Assembly: GCF_003148685.1 (NCBI RefSeq)
Contig: NZ_QGGR01000003.1
Span: 1 to 64,000 of the forward strand
Direction of reading: 5' to 3'
Source of the DNA: Actinoplanes xinjiangensis
Lineage (GTDB): Bacteria; Actinomycetota; Actinomycetes; Mycobacteriales; Micromonosporaceae
Length of the DNA: 64,000 nucleotides
Shown here: in pieces, positions 35,728-43,297 of the stretch
Numbering within the stretch: position 1 is the first letter of the stretch
Layout of the letters: the number at the start of each line of letters is the position of its first letter
Position numbers and translations under genes: made by a program
The notes under the pieces: generated by a model
The model's database searches: none
What the model saw: only the letters and a program-made list of their open reading frames with translations
What the model was told of the DNA's origin: nothing

Positions 35728-36393
35728 GTGCACGTGGTCATCATGGGGTGCGGCCGGCTCGGTTCGACGCTGGCCCAGAAGCTCGACGCCCAGGGCCATC
35801 AGGTCGTCGTGATCGACCGCGACGCGGAGGCGTTCCGCCGCCTCGGTGACGGCTTCGGTGGTGTCACCGTGACCGGCATCGGCTTCGACCGGGACGTGCT
35901 GCGGACCGCCGGCGTCGAGCGGGCCGACGCGTTCGCCGCCGTCTCCAGCGGCGACAACTCCAACATCATCTCGGCCCGGCTGGCCCGCGAGACGTTCGGC
36001 GTCTCCCGCGTGGTGGCCCGGATCTACGACTCCCGGCGCGCGCAGGTCTACGAGCGCCTCGGCATCCCGACCATCGCCACGATCCGCTGGGCCGCCGACC
36101 GGATGTACCGGTTCCTCGTGCCGGACCAGCGGGTCGAGGTGTTCCGCGACCCGACCAGCGTGATCAGCATCGTGGAGACCCCGCTGCACCGCGACTGGAT
36201 CGGCCGCACCGTCAAGGCGCTGGAGGACCGGACCGGCGCGCGGGTCGCCTACCTGGCCCGGTTCGGCGTGGGCACCCTGGCGCAGCCGTCCACCGTCCTG
36301 CAAGACGGTGACCAGGTCTACATGCTGGTCACCGACGAGACCGTGGATCAGGTGCTGGACATCGCCCAGGGTGCCGACAAGGAAGGGAACTGA
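35728..36393 (+). CDS. ceoB: TrkA-family K+ uptake regulatory protein (CeoB-like)
   Basis: The 221-aa protein has a TrkA_N Rossmann domain (VVIMGCGRLGSTLAQKL, acidic D at VVVIDRD) and a TrkA_C domain (~135-215). GTG 35728 has GGGAGGG 8 nt upstream. The GxGxxG loop and the acidic residue at the end of strand 2 indicate NAD(H) binding. It is followed 2 nt later by ceoC. Together they form the gating subunits of a Trk-like transporter; no TrkH/TrkG membrane subunit is in the window, so the adjacent APC permease may be the partner (inference). Confidence 0.92.
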   Translation: MHVVIMGCGRLGSTLAQKLDAQGHQVVVIDRDAEAFRRLGDGFGGVTVTGIGFDRDVLRTAGVERADAFAAVSSGDNSNIISARLARETFGVSRVVARIYDSRRAQVYERLGIPTIATIRWAADRMYRFLVPDQRVEVFRDPTSVISIVETPLHRDWIGRTVKALEDRTGARVAYLARFGVGTLAQPSTVLQDGDQVYMLVTDETVDQVLDIAQGADKEGN

Positions 36394-36395
36394 CC

Positions 36396-37076
36396 GTGCG
36401 CATCGCCATCGCCGGAGCCGGCAACGTGGGCCGGTCCATCGCCCAGGAGCTGATCGGCAACGGGCACGAGGTCATGCTGATCGAGCGGCACCCCCGGCAG
36501 CTCTGCCCGGAGCGGGTGCCGCAGGCACGGTGGGTGCTCGCCGACGCCTGTGAGCTGAGCAGCCTGGAGGAGGCGGACCTCGCCGGCTGCGACGTGGTGG
36601 TCGCCGCCACCGGTGACGACAAGGCCAACCTGGTGGTGTCGCTGCTGGCCAAGACCGAGTTCGCGGTGCCCCGGGTGGTCGCCCGGGTCAATCGGGCCGA
36701 GAACGAGTGGCTCTTCACCGAGCAGTGGGGCGTCGACGTCGCGGTGAGCAAGCCCCGCCTGATGGCCGCCCTGGTCGAGGAGGCGGTGACGGTCGGCGAC
36801 CTGGTCCGGCTGATGACCTTCCGGCAGGGCGAGGCGAACCTCGTCGAGATCACCCTGCCGAAGGACGCGCCCTACGAGGGCCAGCCGGTGCGGTCGGTGC
36901 CGATGCCACGAGACTCCGCCCTGGTCGCGATCCTGCGTGGCAAGCGGGTGCTGGTGCCGACGCCGGACGACCCGCTGGAGTCCGGCGACGAGCTGATCTT
37001 CGTGTGCACCAGCGAGGTCGAGGACCAGGTCCGCGCCGTGGTGCTAGGCGACCGGGGTCTCCCGCCGCTGGGCTGA
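36396..37076 (+). CDS. ceoC: TrkA-family K+ uptake regulatory protein (CeoC-like)
   Basis: The 226-aa paralogue of ceoB has a TrkA_N domain (IAIAGAGNVGRSIAQELI, MLIERHPRQL) and a TrkA_C domain (~140-220). The dinucleotide loop is AGAGNVG; the acidic residue of strand 2 is E rather than D. GTG 36396 begins 2 nt after the ceoB stop. The last 33 nt overlap the convergent DUF3159 gene. Confidence 0.92.
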   Translation: MRIAIAGAGNVGRSIAQELIGNGHEVMLIERHPRQLCPERVPQARWVLADACELSSLEEADLAGCDVVVAATGDDKANLVVSLLAKTEFAVPRVVARVNRAENEWLFTEQWGVDVAVSKPRLMAALVEEAVTVGDLVRLMTFRQGEANLVEITLPKDAPYEGQPVRSVPMPRDSALVAILRGKRVLVPTPDDPLESGDELIFVCTSEVEDQVRAVVLGDRGLPPLG

Positions 37077-37856
37077 CGTCACCCGGTGGATCGCCCAGAT
37101 GGTGAAGGCGAAGGTCGCGGCGTAGATCGGCCAGCTCACCAGGATCCGGACGACGCCGATCGCGTTCGCCTCACCCATCAGGTAGAGCACGAACTGGATG
37201 CCGGCCCGCACGGTCAGGGAGACGGCCCAGAGCACGGTCAGCCACTGGAAGGTACGGAACAGCCGGGAGTTGCCGAACCAGTCCTGCCGGCCCTTGTTGG
37301 CCATGATGCCCCAGGCGTACCCGATGAGGGGTTTGCGGAAGGCCACCGAGACCAGCAGCGCCGCGGCCTGGCCGAAGGTGAGCAGGATGCCGGGCAGGTA
37401 GAAGTTCTTCGCGTCGCCGGTACGCCAGGCGAGCCACGCGCCGAGCGCGATGCCGAAGAGACCGTTCACCGCGTGCCGGATCGGCTGCCGGCGGACCAGC
37501 CGGACACCGCCGATGGCGAGTGCCGAGCCGACCGAGCCGATGATCGCCCAGAGCAGCGCCTGGCGTTTCTCCAGGCCCACCACCTCCAGGCTGAGCAGCA
37601 CGTTGAGCAGCACGAAGGTGAGCACCGGGACGCTCGACTCGATCAGGCCGCGCACACCGCCGAGCTGCTCGGCGATCTGCTCGCTCATCGACGGGAAGGG
37701 CTCCTCGTCGCCGGGCCGCCCCTTGGTGACCGGGTGCAGATCCTGCTCCGCGATGATCTCCGCGGCCAGTTTCTCCTCGGCGTCCCCGACGAGCTCGGCG
37801 ATCCGCTCCTCGACCGACTCGTGCGCGGCGTGACGCGGGTCGCTTCCGGGTGTCAC
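37044..37856 (-). CDS. DUF3159 membrane protein
   Basis: The 270-aa protein has an acidic cytoplasmic N-terminus (~1-65, rich in E/A/D) and about six TM helices (~75-255). The family is conserved in actinobacteria next to dut and trk genes; the function is unknown. GTG 37856 overlaps the OB-fold gene stop in GTGA. The conserved segment AFRKPLIGYAWGIM and the downstream WFGNSRLFRTFQWLT are characteristic-looking. It is the last gene of the dut-DUF3710-OB-DUF3159 operon. Confidence 0.85.
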   Translation of the reverse strand: MTPGSDPRHAAHESVEERIAELVGDAEEKLAAEIIAEQDLHPVTKGRPGDEEPFPSMSEQIAEQLGGVRGLIESSVPVLTFVLLNVLLSLEVVGLEKRQALLWAIIGSVGSALAIGGVRLVRRQPIRHAVNGLFGIALGAWLAWRTGDAKNFYLPGILLTFGQAAALLVSVAFRKPLIGYAWGIMANKGRQDWFGNSRLFRTFQWLTVLWAVSLTVRAGIQFVLYLMGEANAIGVVRILVSWPIYAATFAFTIWAIHRVTSAQRRETPVA

Positions 37857-38230
37857 CGGGGCGCCTCCAGCTCGTAGTAGGGGTTGTAGATCACCTTGCG
37901 GTCGTCCCGGATCGCGATCCGGCCTCGCGCGGTGAGCTGCCGCCCCGGTTCGATGCCGGCGATGGACCGGCGCCCCAGGAAGACCAGCGTGACCACGTCG
38001 CTGCCGTCGTAGAGGTCGGCTTCCAGCGTAGGCAGATTGGTGCGTGGAGTGTACGCCACCGTGCGCAGCCGCCCCGACACCGAAACGACCTGCCCACGGC
38101 GGCAGTCACCGGCCGGGACGGCGCCGCACTTGGCGCTGTCCCGCTGGAGCTCCTCCGCGTCCAGCTCCGAGTCGGTCGCCGTCAGCCGGCTCAGGAACCT
38201 GCGGAATCCGGTGCGCTCTTCGGTCGTCAT
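37853..38230 (-). CDS. OB-fold nucleic-acid-binding protein
   Basis: The 125-aa protein has an OB fold in residues ~45-122 (GQVVSVSGRLRTVAY, ADLYDGSDVVTLVFLGRRSIAGIEPGRQLTARGRIAI, YNPYYEL), resembling RecG/aspartyl-tRNA-synthetase-type tRNA_anti domains. The N-terminal 40 residues are helical and charged. It has two Cys (residues 35 and 43) that could be redox- or metal-active but are not part of a known motif. The ATG at 38230 is the first start in frame before the conserved part. Confidence 0.85.
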   Translation of the reverse strand: MTTEERTGFRRFLSRLTATDSELDAEELQRDSAKCGAVPAGDCRRGQVVSVSGRLRTVAYTPRTNLPTLEADLYDGSDVVTLVFLGRRSIAGIEPGRQLTARGRIAIRDDRKVIYNPYYELEAPR

Positions 38231-38318
38231 GACTTCGCTGTCACCCTTCGTCGACGCGACGCAGTGTGCGCGTGTGCTCGACGACCACGCTACGCCCGAA
38301 ACGCCGTGGTGATCTAGG

Positions 38319-38993
38319 TCACTGGAGGGGATTGCCGTTGGCACCCTGCTGGGCCGCGGCCTGGCCCTGCTCGGCCATCTCCTTCGGCAGACGCATCGGC
38401 AGCGGCTCGCGCACCGGCCGGGGCTCGTTGTCGCGGACCACGACCAGCCCGGACAGCACCTCGCCGAGAGCACCCTCGCGCCCCGGGTCGGAGGCGGCCG
38501 CACCCTGGTAGAGCGCCCGGACCATCCACCGCGGCCCGTCCACGCCGACGAACCGCACTTCGGCCGGCCCCTCCGGGGTGTTCACCCGGGCCACCAGCTC
38601 CACGCCGTACCGCCCGTCGACCTCGCGCGGGGTGACACCGTCGGCGGCCATCGCGCCGGCGATCTCCTCGCGGACCTCGCCCCAGATGCCCTCGGTCTTC
38701 GGCGCGGCGAAGACGCCCAGTTGCAGGGCACTCTCCCCGTCGACCAGGACGACCTGCTCCACGCCGCCGTCCGGGTTGGCCTGCACCCGGACCTCGACGC
38801 CCTCGATCGCGGGGATCTGGAGGCTGCCCAGGTCGAGCCGCTGCACGCCGTCCGGCGCGTGCCGGGCGTCCCAGGGGCCGAACTCGGGCGCCGGCGGCTC
38901 ACCGTCGGAGGCGAGGCTGTCGGCGAGCGCCTTGGAGGGCGGCGCGTCAGCCGACCGGACGTGCTTCGCGGCACCGCGCTTACGGGAGAACAT
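38319..38993 (-). CDS. DUF3710 protein
   Basis: The 224-aa protein belongs to an actinobacterial family of unknown role encoded between dut and the OB-fold gene. It starts MFSRKRGAAKHVR, then has a conserved GPWDARHAPDGVQRLDLGSLQIP, LQLGVFAAPKTEGIWGEVREEI and PRWMVRALYQGAAA. The C-terminus is Gln/Ala-rich and probably disordered. There is no TM helix. The 29-nt gap to dut supports one transcript. Confidence 0.87.
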   Translation of the reverse strand: MFSRKRGAAKHVRSADAPPSKALADSLASDGEPPAPEFGPWDARHAPDGVQRLDLGSLQIPAIEGVEVRVQANPDGGVEQVVLVDGESALQLGVFAAPKTEGIWGEVREEIAGAMAADGVTPREVDGRYGVELVARVNTPEGPAEVRFVGVDGPRWMVRALYQGAAASDPGREGALGEVLSGLVVVRDNEPRPVREPLPMRLPKEMAEQGQAAAQQGANGNPLQ

Positions 38994-39022
38994 CTACTGC
39001 CAGCCTTTCCTTTTCGCAAAGC

Positions 39023-39475
39023 TCAGAGGGCCTGATGGCCGCCGGTCGAACCGTGGCCGCCCGTGCCGCGCACGGTGTCGGCGAGGGTGTCCACGACGTG
39101 GAACGCCGCCCGCTCCACCCGCTGGATCACGAGCTGGGCGATCCGGTCGCCCCGCGAGATCTTGACGGTGTTCGCCCGATCGTGATTGATCAGATTCACC
39201 AGAATCTCGCCACGGTAACCGGCGTCGACCGTACCGGGCGCGTTGAGGACCGTCACCCCCAGTCGCGCCGCCAACCCGGAGCGCGGGTGCACCAGCCCCA
39301 CGTAGCCGTCCGGGAGCGCGATCGCGACACCGGTGCGGACCTTGACGCGGGCACCCGGCGCGATCTCCGCCTCCTCGGCCGCCACCAGGTCGGCACCGGC
39401 GTCGCCGGGATGCGCGTAGGCCGGCAGGGGCAGATCCGGGTCGATCCGGAGGACCTGCACGATCACATCGGTCAC
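39023..39475 (-). CDS. dut: dUTP diphosphatase
   Basis: The 150-aa trimeric dUTPase hydrolyses dUTP to dUMP, keeping uracil out of DNA and feeding ThyA. All five motifs are visible: PGDAGADL (1), [10 protein letters not shown] (3 precursor), [11 protein letters not shown] (catalytic Asp, 3), [10 protein letters not shown] (4) and the glycine-rich [11 protein letters not shown] (5). GTG 39475 is chosen because GAAGGAA lies ~9 nt upstream and the family starts there; longer in-frame extensions are not conserved-looking. Confidence 0.96.
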   Translation of the reverse strand: MTDVIVQVLRIDPDLPLPAYAHPGDAGADLVAAEEAEIAPGARVKVRTGVAIALPDGYVGLVHPRSGLAARLGVTVLNAPGTVDAGYRGEILVNLINHDRANTVKISRGDRIAQLVIQRVERAAFHVVDTLADTVRGTGGHGSTGGHQAL

Positions 39476-39567
39476 GGCGGGGGTTCCTTCACTGGGGTAC
39501 TGCGGGCGGCACCTACCCTGCCATCCTGCCGCGTCCGGCCTCGGAGGCGCGCCGTACTCTTCGAAGG

Positions 39568-40062
39568 GTGACACCCGAGTCCCCGGCCCGCACGGTGGCG
39601 GCCCATCAGGAACGGCTGAGCCTCCCGTGGTGGGCCTGGCCGGCCACGCTCGCGGCCGGTGCGATCCTGGCGACCGAGCTGACGCTGGGGCTCCCCGAGG
39701 TGCCCATCTGGCTGCCCTACGTGGTGGTGCTCCCGCTCAGCCTGCTGATCCTGGTCCCGATGGACCGGCTGCGTGTCGAGGTGACCGCCGACGAGTTCCG
39801 GGCCGACGACGCCCGGCTGCCGGTGCGGTTCGTCTCCGGGGTGGTGGCGCTGGACGCCGCGGGCAAGCGTGAGGCGCTGGGCGTCGGCTCGCACCCGCTG
39901 GCCTTCGTGGTGCAGCGCGCCTGGATCGGCCCGGCCGTGCAGGTGCTGCTCGACGATCCGGACGACCCGACCCCGTTCTGGGTGGTGAGCACCCGCCGGC
40001 CGGTCGAGCTGGCGACCGCCCTGCTCGAGGTCAGTCGCCGAGCGCGCGCCGAGCGGGCGTGA
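39568..40062 (+). CDS. DUF3093 membrane protein
   Basis: The 164-aa protein has two TM helices (~21-38 and ~46-62) and a soluble C-terminal domain with [39 protein letters not shown] and [14 protein letters not shown]. It is an actinobacterial family of unknown function, usually divergent from dut, as here (92 nt between the starts). The last 32 nt overlap the convergent EcsC-like gene. Confidence 0.87.
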   Translation: MTPESPARTVAAHQERLSLPWWAWPATLAAGAILATELTLGLPEVPIWLPYVVVLPLSLLILVPMDRLRVEVTADEFRADDARLPVRFVSGVVALDAAGKREALGVGSHPLAFVVQRAWIGPAVQVLLDDPDDPTPFWVVSTRRPVELATALLEVSRRARAERA

Positions 40063-40846
40063 CCGCCGGGGGTCCCGACTTGCGCAGATCGGCGTGCACG
40101 CTCTCGCCGACCTGCCGGGTGGCCCGGCCGTTGAGGTAACTGGCGACCGCCGCACCGGTCAGCATCGGGCCGAACGTGGTGAGGTTGCGCCCGAACCGCT
40201 TCATCAGCGACTTCTGCAACTCCTTGCGCGCCGCCGTGCCGAGCACCGTGGCCACCCCGACCCCGGGGACCAGCGGGTTCACCCCCCGCCGGCCGGACCA
40301 GGCCTCGACCAGCTTCAGCGCCCGCTCGCCGACGGTGCCGGTGATCGGGCGGCCGTAGATCTCGTGGAGCTCGCCGATGAGCTTGATCTCGATCGCCACC
40401 ACCGCCACCGTCTCGGTGGCCAGTAGCACGGGCGCCGAGAGCAGCGTCGGGGCGGCGACCCACTGGACCGAGGCGATGCCGCCCCCGGCCGCACCCACCC
40501 CCGCCGTGGCGCGGGTGGCGTTCCGGATCAGGCGCTCGGCCAGCTCCGTGTCGTCCAGGCCGGGGAAGTGCCGGAGCAGGGTCGCCCGGTCCCGGACCGG
40601 GACGTGCGGGGCCACCTCGGTGACCCGATCGGTGATCCAGCGCAGAGCCGTCTTCGGCCGGAACAGGCGTCCCACGTCGCGGCCGCGGACCTGCCCGGCG
40701 AGCCGGCCGAGCAGCCGGCGCCGGCCTCCGGGCTCCAGGTCGTCCGCGGTGAGGGCCGCCACGGTGCGGCCCACGTCCTCCGGTGTACCGGTGGTTGCGG
40801 AAACGGTCTCGGCACCGGGCTCGGTGGCACGATCCGGCTGGCTCAT
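40031..40846 (-). CDS. Uncharacterised protein with weak EcsC resemblance
   Basis: The 271-aa protein starts at ATG 40846 with GAAGGA 6 nt upstream. Residues ~120-165 are hydrophobic (GGGIASVQWVAAPTLLSAPV) and end in an EcsC-like VAIEIKLIGELHEIYG. A later block (FGPMLTGAAVASYLNGRATRQVGES) resembles the EcsC C-terminal glycine/Asn motif. The N-terminal half is charged and may bind partners. No catalytic residues are recognised. It lies between DUF3093 and DUF4193 in an otherwise conserved block. Its assignment to EcsC is a guess. Confidence 0.6.
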   Translation of the reverse strand: MSQPDRATEPGAETVSATTGTPEDVGRTVAALTADDLEPGGRRRLLGRLAGQVRGRDVGRLFRPKTALRWITDRVTEVAPHVPVRDRATLLRHFPGLDDTELAERLIRNATRATAGVGAAGGGIASVQWVAAPTLLSAPVLLATETVAVVAIEIKLIGELHEIYGRPITGTVGERALKLVEAWSGRRGVNPLVPGVGVATVLGTAARKELQKSLMKRFGRNLTTFGPMLTGAAVASYLNGRATRQVGESVHADLRKSGPPAVTPARRALGD

Positions 40847-40990
40847 CGTCGTCCTTCCCGTCGTCGTCACCGGCATCTGTGCCCGGTCACGCCCCTGGGT
40901 CAAACCCCCCTGTCAAACCCCCTGTCGAACCCCCGTGAACGCCGTACGCCCGACCGCGGCCGCCGCGATCGGGTGATGTGGCGCGCTGCG

Positions 40991-41016
40991 CGCGAGTGCG
41001 CTCAGGCGCACTCGCG
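40991..41016 (-). terminator. Hairpin spanning the DUF4193 stop codon
   Basis: CGCGAGTGCGC (40991-41001) pairs perfectly over 11 bp with GCGCACTCGCG (41006-41016) around TCAG, which contains the minus-strand stop codon (41002-41004). The last codons (ECA) of DUF4193 are therefore part of the stem. There is no T-run. Confidence 0.65.
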
Positions 41017-41298
41017 GCAGATCAGCTCCCCGTTTCGTTCCACCGCGAGCTGGCTGCGGTGGTGCACGAGGAAACAGCGGGAGCAGCGGAACTCGTCGGT
41101 CTGCATCGGCAGCACCTTGACGGTGAGCTCCTCGTCGGCGAGGTCGGCGCCGGGCAGCTCGAAGCTCTCCGCAACCTCGACCTCGTCGACGTCCACTGCG
41201 CCCGACTGCGAGTCGGCGCGGCGGGCCTTGAGCTCCTCCAGGCTGTCCTCGCCGAGGTCGACCTCATCGCGACGCGGGGCGTCGTAGTCGGTGGCCAT
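41002..41298 (-). CDS. DUF4193 zinc-ribbon-like protein
   Basis: The 98-aa acidic protein starts MATDYDAPRRDEVDLGEDSLEELKARR, with a C-terminal four-Cys ribbon: CSRC (~73-76) and CREC (~94-97), spaced like a zinc-binding domain. RNA-polymerase or ribosome association has been suggested for similar small proteins, but no function is established that I know of. The ribosome site AGGAGAG precedes the ATG at 41298. It is conserved near the principal sigma factor gene in actinobacteria. Confidence 0.9.
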   Translation of the reverse strand: MATDYDAPRRDEVDLGEDSLEELKARRADSQSGAVDVDEVEVAESFELPGADLADEELTVKVLPMQTDEFRCSRCFLVHHRSQLAVERNGELICRECA

Positions 41299-41645
41299 CG
41301 GTCTTCACTCTCCTGTATCGATGTGTCACTTGGCGTTTGTAACGCCATTGGCAGGGTTTCGGTTCCCGGTTCCGCTGGACGATTTCTGACACCCGTTCGG
41401 ACATCGGAAAACCGCCCCCGGTGGGCGCGGAACATTACCGCTGACGCGGCAGGCTTGTACGCACTCCGGCGGCACATTGTTCCTGATGTGACCGAGGCGA
41501 CATCAAAGTAGGGGCCCCAGCCACTGGATCATCGTCAACGCGCCGGAAGCATTCCCTGTTTCCGCGCACCTGGCGGACAGACGTTAACCTCTCGACAGGC
41601 CCGGGCACGTTACCCGGGTCCGTCCCCCGATCCTGGAGCCGACCC
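41299..41645. other. Divergent 347-bp intergenic region, DUF4193 and LytR_C genes
   Basis: This is the only gene-free stretch over 300 bp. It is less G+C rich than its surroundings. Visible features are a perfect 15-bp palindrome, GGCGTT-TGT-AACGCC (41332-41346), close to the DUF4193 start, and a CCCGGG-CACGTTA-CCCGGG inverted repeat (~41602-41621) before the LytR_C gene. No convincing open frame, tRNA or standard promoter hexamer pair was found. Confidence 0.6.
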
Positions 41646-42200
41646 ATGAGCTTTGCCCGCGTCCGAGCGCTGGTAGTCGTCGGTGTGCTCGCCGTGGCCG
41701 CAGTGGTCTTCGTCGTCGTCACCCTCTTCCGGGACACGCAGCGCGGCAGCACCAACGGCAGCGACTGCCCGGCCGGGGCACCGCTGGCCGACATCCGGCT
41801 CCCGAACGACCCGGCGGTCGTCAAGATCAAGGTGTACAACGGCACCAGCAAGGCCGATCTCGCCGAGCAGGTCACCAACGAGTTCGCGAACCGCCGCTTC
41901 GTGGTCGAGAAGCCGGGCAAGAGCAAGACCAAGGTCGACGGCGTGGCCGAGATCCGGTACGGGCCGGACACCGTCGGCAAGGCGCAGCTGCTCCGGGCGT
42001 ACTTCCTGGCCCAGTCGACGATGGTCTACAACGCCAAGCGCAAGGGCGACGTCATCGACATCATCATCGGCGACAAGTTCCAGGCCCTGGCCACCACGAC
42101 CGAGGTGAACCAGTCGCTGGGCGCCGAGGGCGAGCCCACCCTGCCGCCGGGCGCCTGCCGCAAGCCGGTCACCGAGACCACCGAGCCCGAGACCGAGTGA
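41646..42200 (+). CDS. Membrane-anchored LytR C-terminal domain protein (Cei-like)
   Basis: The 184-aa protein has an N-terminal TM anchor (~8-27), then an extracytoplasmic LytR_C domain (~55-155; VVKIKVYNGTSKADLAEQVTNEFANRRFVVEK, IRYGPDTVGKAQLLRAYF, DIIIGDKF), with a Thr/Glu tail. Its mycobacterial positional counterpart is the cell-envelope integrity protein Cei, next to suhB (established in that genus as I recall). Conserved Cys residues flank the domain (DC near ~41, AC near ~172) and could form a disulfide. Confidence 0.87.
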   Translation: MSFARVRALVVVGVLAVAAVVFVVVTLFRDTQRGSTNGSDCPAGAPLADIRLPNDPAVVKIKVYNGTSKADLAEQVTNEFANRRFVVEKPGKSKTKVDGVAEIRYGPDTVGKAQLLRAYFLAQSTMVYNAKRKGDVIDIIIGDKFQALATTTEVNQSLGAEGEPTLPPGACRKPVTETTEPETE

Positions 42201-42209
42201 CACGGTCGT

Positions 42210-42236
42210 GGCCGGCGCGCTCACGGGCCGCCGGCC
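42210..42236. terminator. Hairpin between LytR_C and suhB genes
   Basis: GGCCGGCG (42210-42217) pairs with CGCCGGCC (42229-42236) around an 11-nt loop, 10 nt after the plus-strand stop. It extends into the 3' end of suhB on the other strand. Confidence 0.45.
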
Positions 42237-43042
42237 GCGTCCAGCTCGACCAGTGCGTCGTGCAGGGCCGGGAAGATCGCCGGCGGGGCGGCCACCAGCA
42301 TCCGCCCGTCGGCCGGCTCCCCGGAGAGCCCGGCGACGATCAGGCCCGCCTCGGCCGCGATCAGCCCGCCGGCGGCGTGGTCCCACAGGTTCAGCCCCTT
42401 CTCGAAGTACGCGTCCAGTGAACCCTCCGCGGCCAGGCAGAGGTCCAGGGACGCCGCGCCGAACCGGCGGATGTCACGCACCCGGGTGATCAATCGGGCC
42501 AGCACCGCCCCCTGATGGGCCCGTCGTCGCGCGTCGTAGCCGAACCCGGTACCGACCAGGGTCTGGTCCAGAGTGGTCCGCTGTGAGCCGCTCAGACGCC
42601 GTCCGGCCCGCCAGGCGCCGCCGCCCAGGGTCGCCGTCCACTCGTCACCGGTGGCCGCGTTCACCACCACCCCGGCCACCACCTCGCCGTCGCGCTCGGC
42701 GGCCAGCGACACCGCGTACTGCGGCAGGCCGTAGAGGTAGTTCACGGTGCCGTCGATCGGGTCGAGGATCCACCGGACCGCGCCGGGTTCCACGCTCAGC
42801 GAGTCGCCGTACTCCTCCCCGAGGACGCCGTCGCCGGGTCTCTCCGCCTTCAGCGCCTCCACCACCTGGCGTTCGACCGCCTTGTCCGCCGCCGTGACGA
42901 CGTCGGTGTCGGTGCTCTTGGTCTGGACGTCGCCGATCGCCTCGTCCCGCATCCTGCGGGCCGTCACGGCCGCCTCCCGGGCGATCCGCAGCGCCACGGA
43001 CAGCAGCTCGCCGGGTGTCGATACCATCGGAATCTCGCTCAC
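42221..43042 (-). CDS. suhB: Inositol-1-monophosphatase (SuhB family)
   Basis: The 273-aa Mg2+-dependent phosphatase dephosphorylates inositol-1-phosphate. Metal-site motifs are GEE (LGEEYG, ~75-80), [14 protein letters not shown] (~93-106) and [14 protein letters not shown] (~220-233). GTG 43042 is supported by AAAGGA 9 nt upstream; an in-frame ATG five codons later is an alternative. Inositol metabolism supplies actinobacterial phosphatidylinositol and mycothiol. It lies divergently upstream of the sigma factor gene. Confidence 0.94.
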   Translation of the reverse strand: MSEIPMVSTPGELLSVALRIAREAAVTARRMRDEAIGDVQTKSTDTDVVTAADKAVERQVVEALKAERPGDGVLGEEYGDSLSVEPGAVRWILDPIDGTVNYLYGLPQYAVSLAAERDGEVVAGVVVNAATGDEWTATLGGGAWRAGRRLSGSQRTTLDQTLVGTGFGYDARRRAHQGAVLARLITRVRDIRRFGAASLDLCLAAEGSLDAYFEKGLNLWDHAAGGLIAAEAGLIVAGLSGEPADGRMLVAAPPAIFPALHDALVELDAAGGP

Positions 43043-43297
43043 GTATGGGTCCTTTCCGCCGATACCATTCTGGCGTCAGGCGTCTCTGACGAGGTCGTCG
43101 GGCCCCGGCGGCGTGCTGTGGGCGGAGGATCTCGGCAAGCGGCGCTACAATTCACCCCTGCCCACCGCTTCACGGACACGCCACCGGTACGGTCCGTGAC
43201 CCGGGGGCCCCCACAAACCGACTCCGGCGACGCCCGCCCCCGCGTGCTGCGCTGGACCGTGGCCGTGCCCAACCTCATCGCCTCCGGAAGGTCATTC

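Noticed and set aside
39476..39574. N-terminal extension of dut
   Set aside because: The family starts at GTG 39475 with a good ribosome site; the extension has no conserved features.
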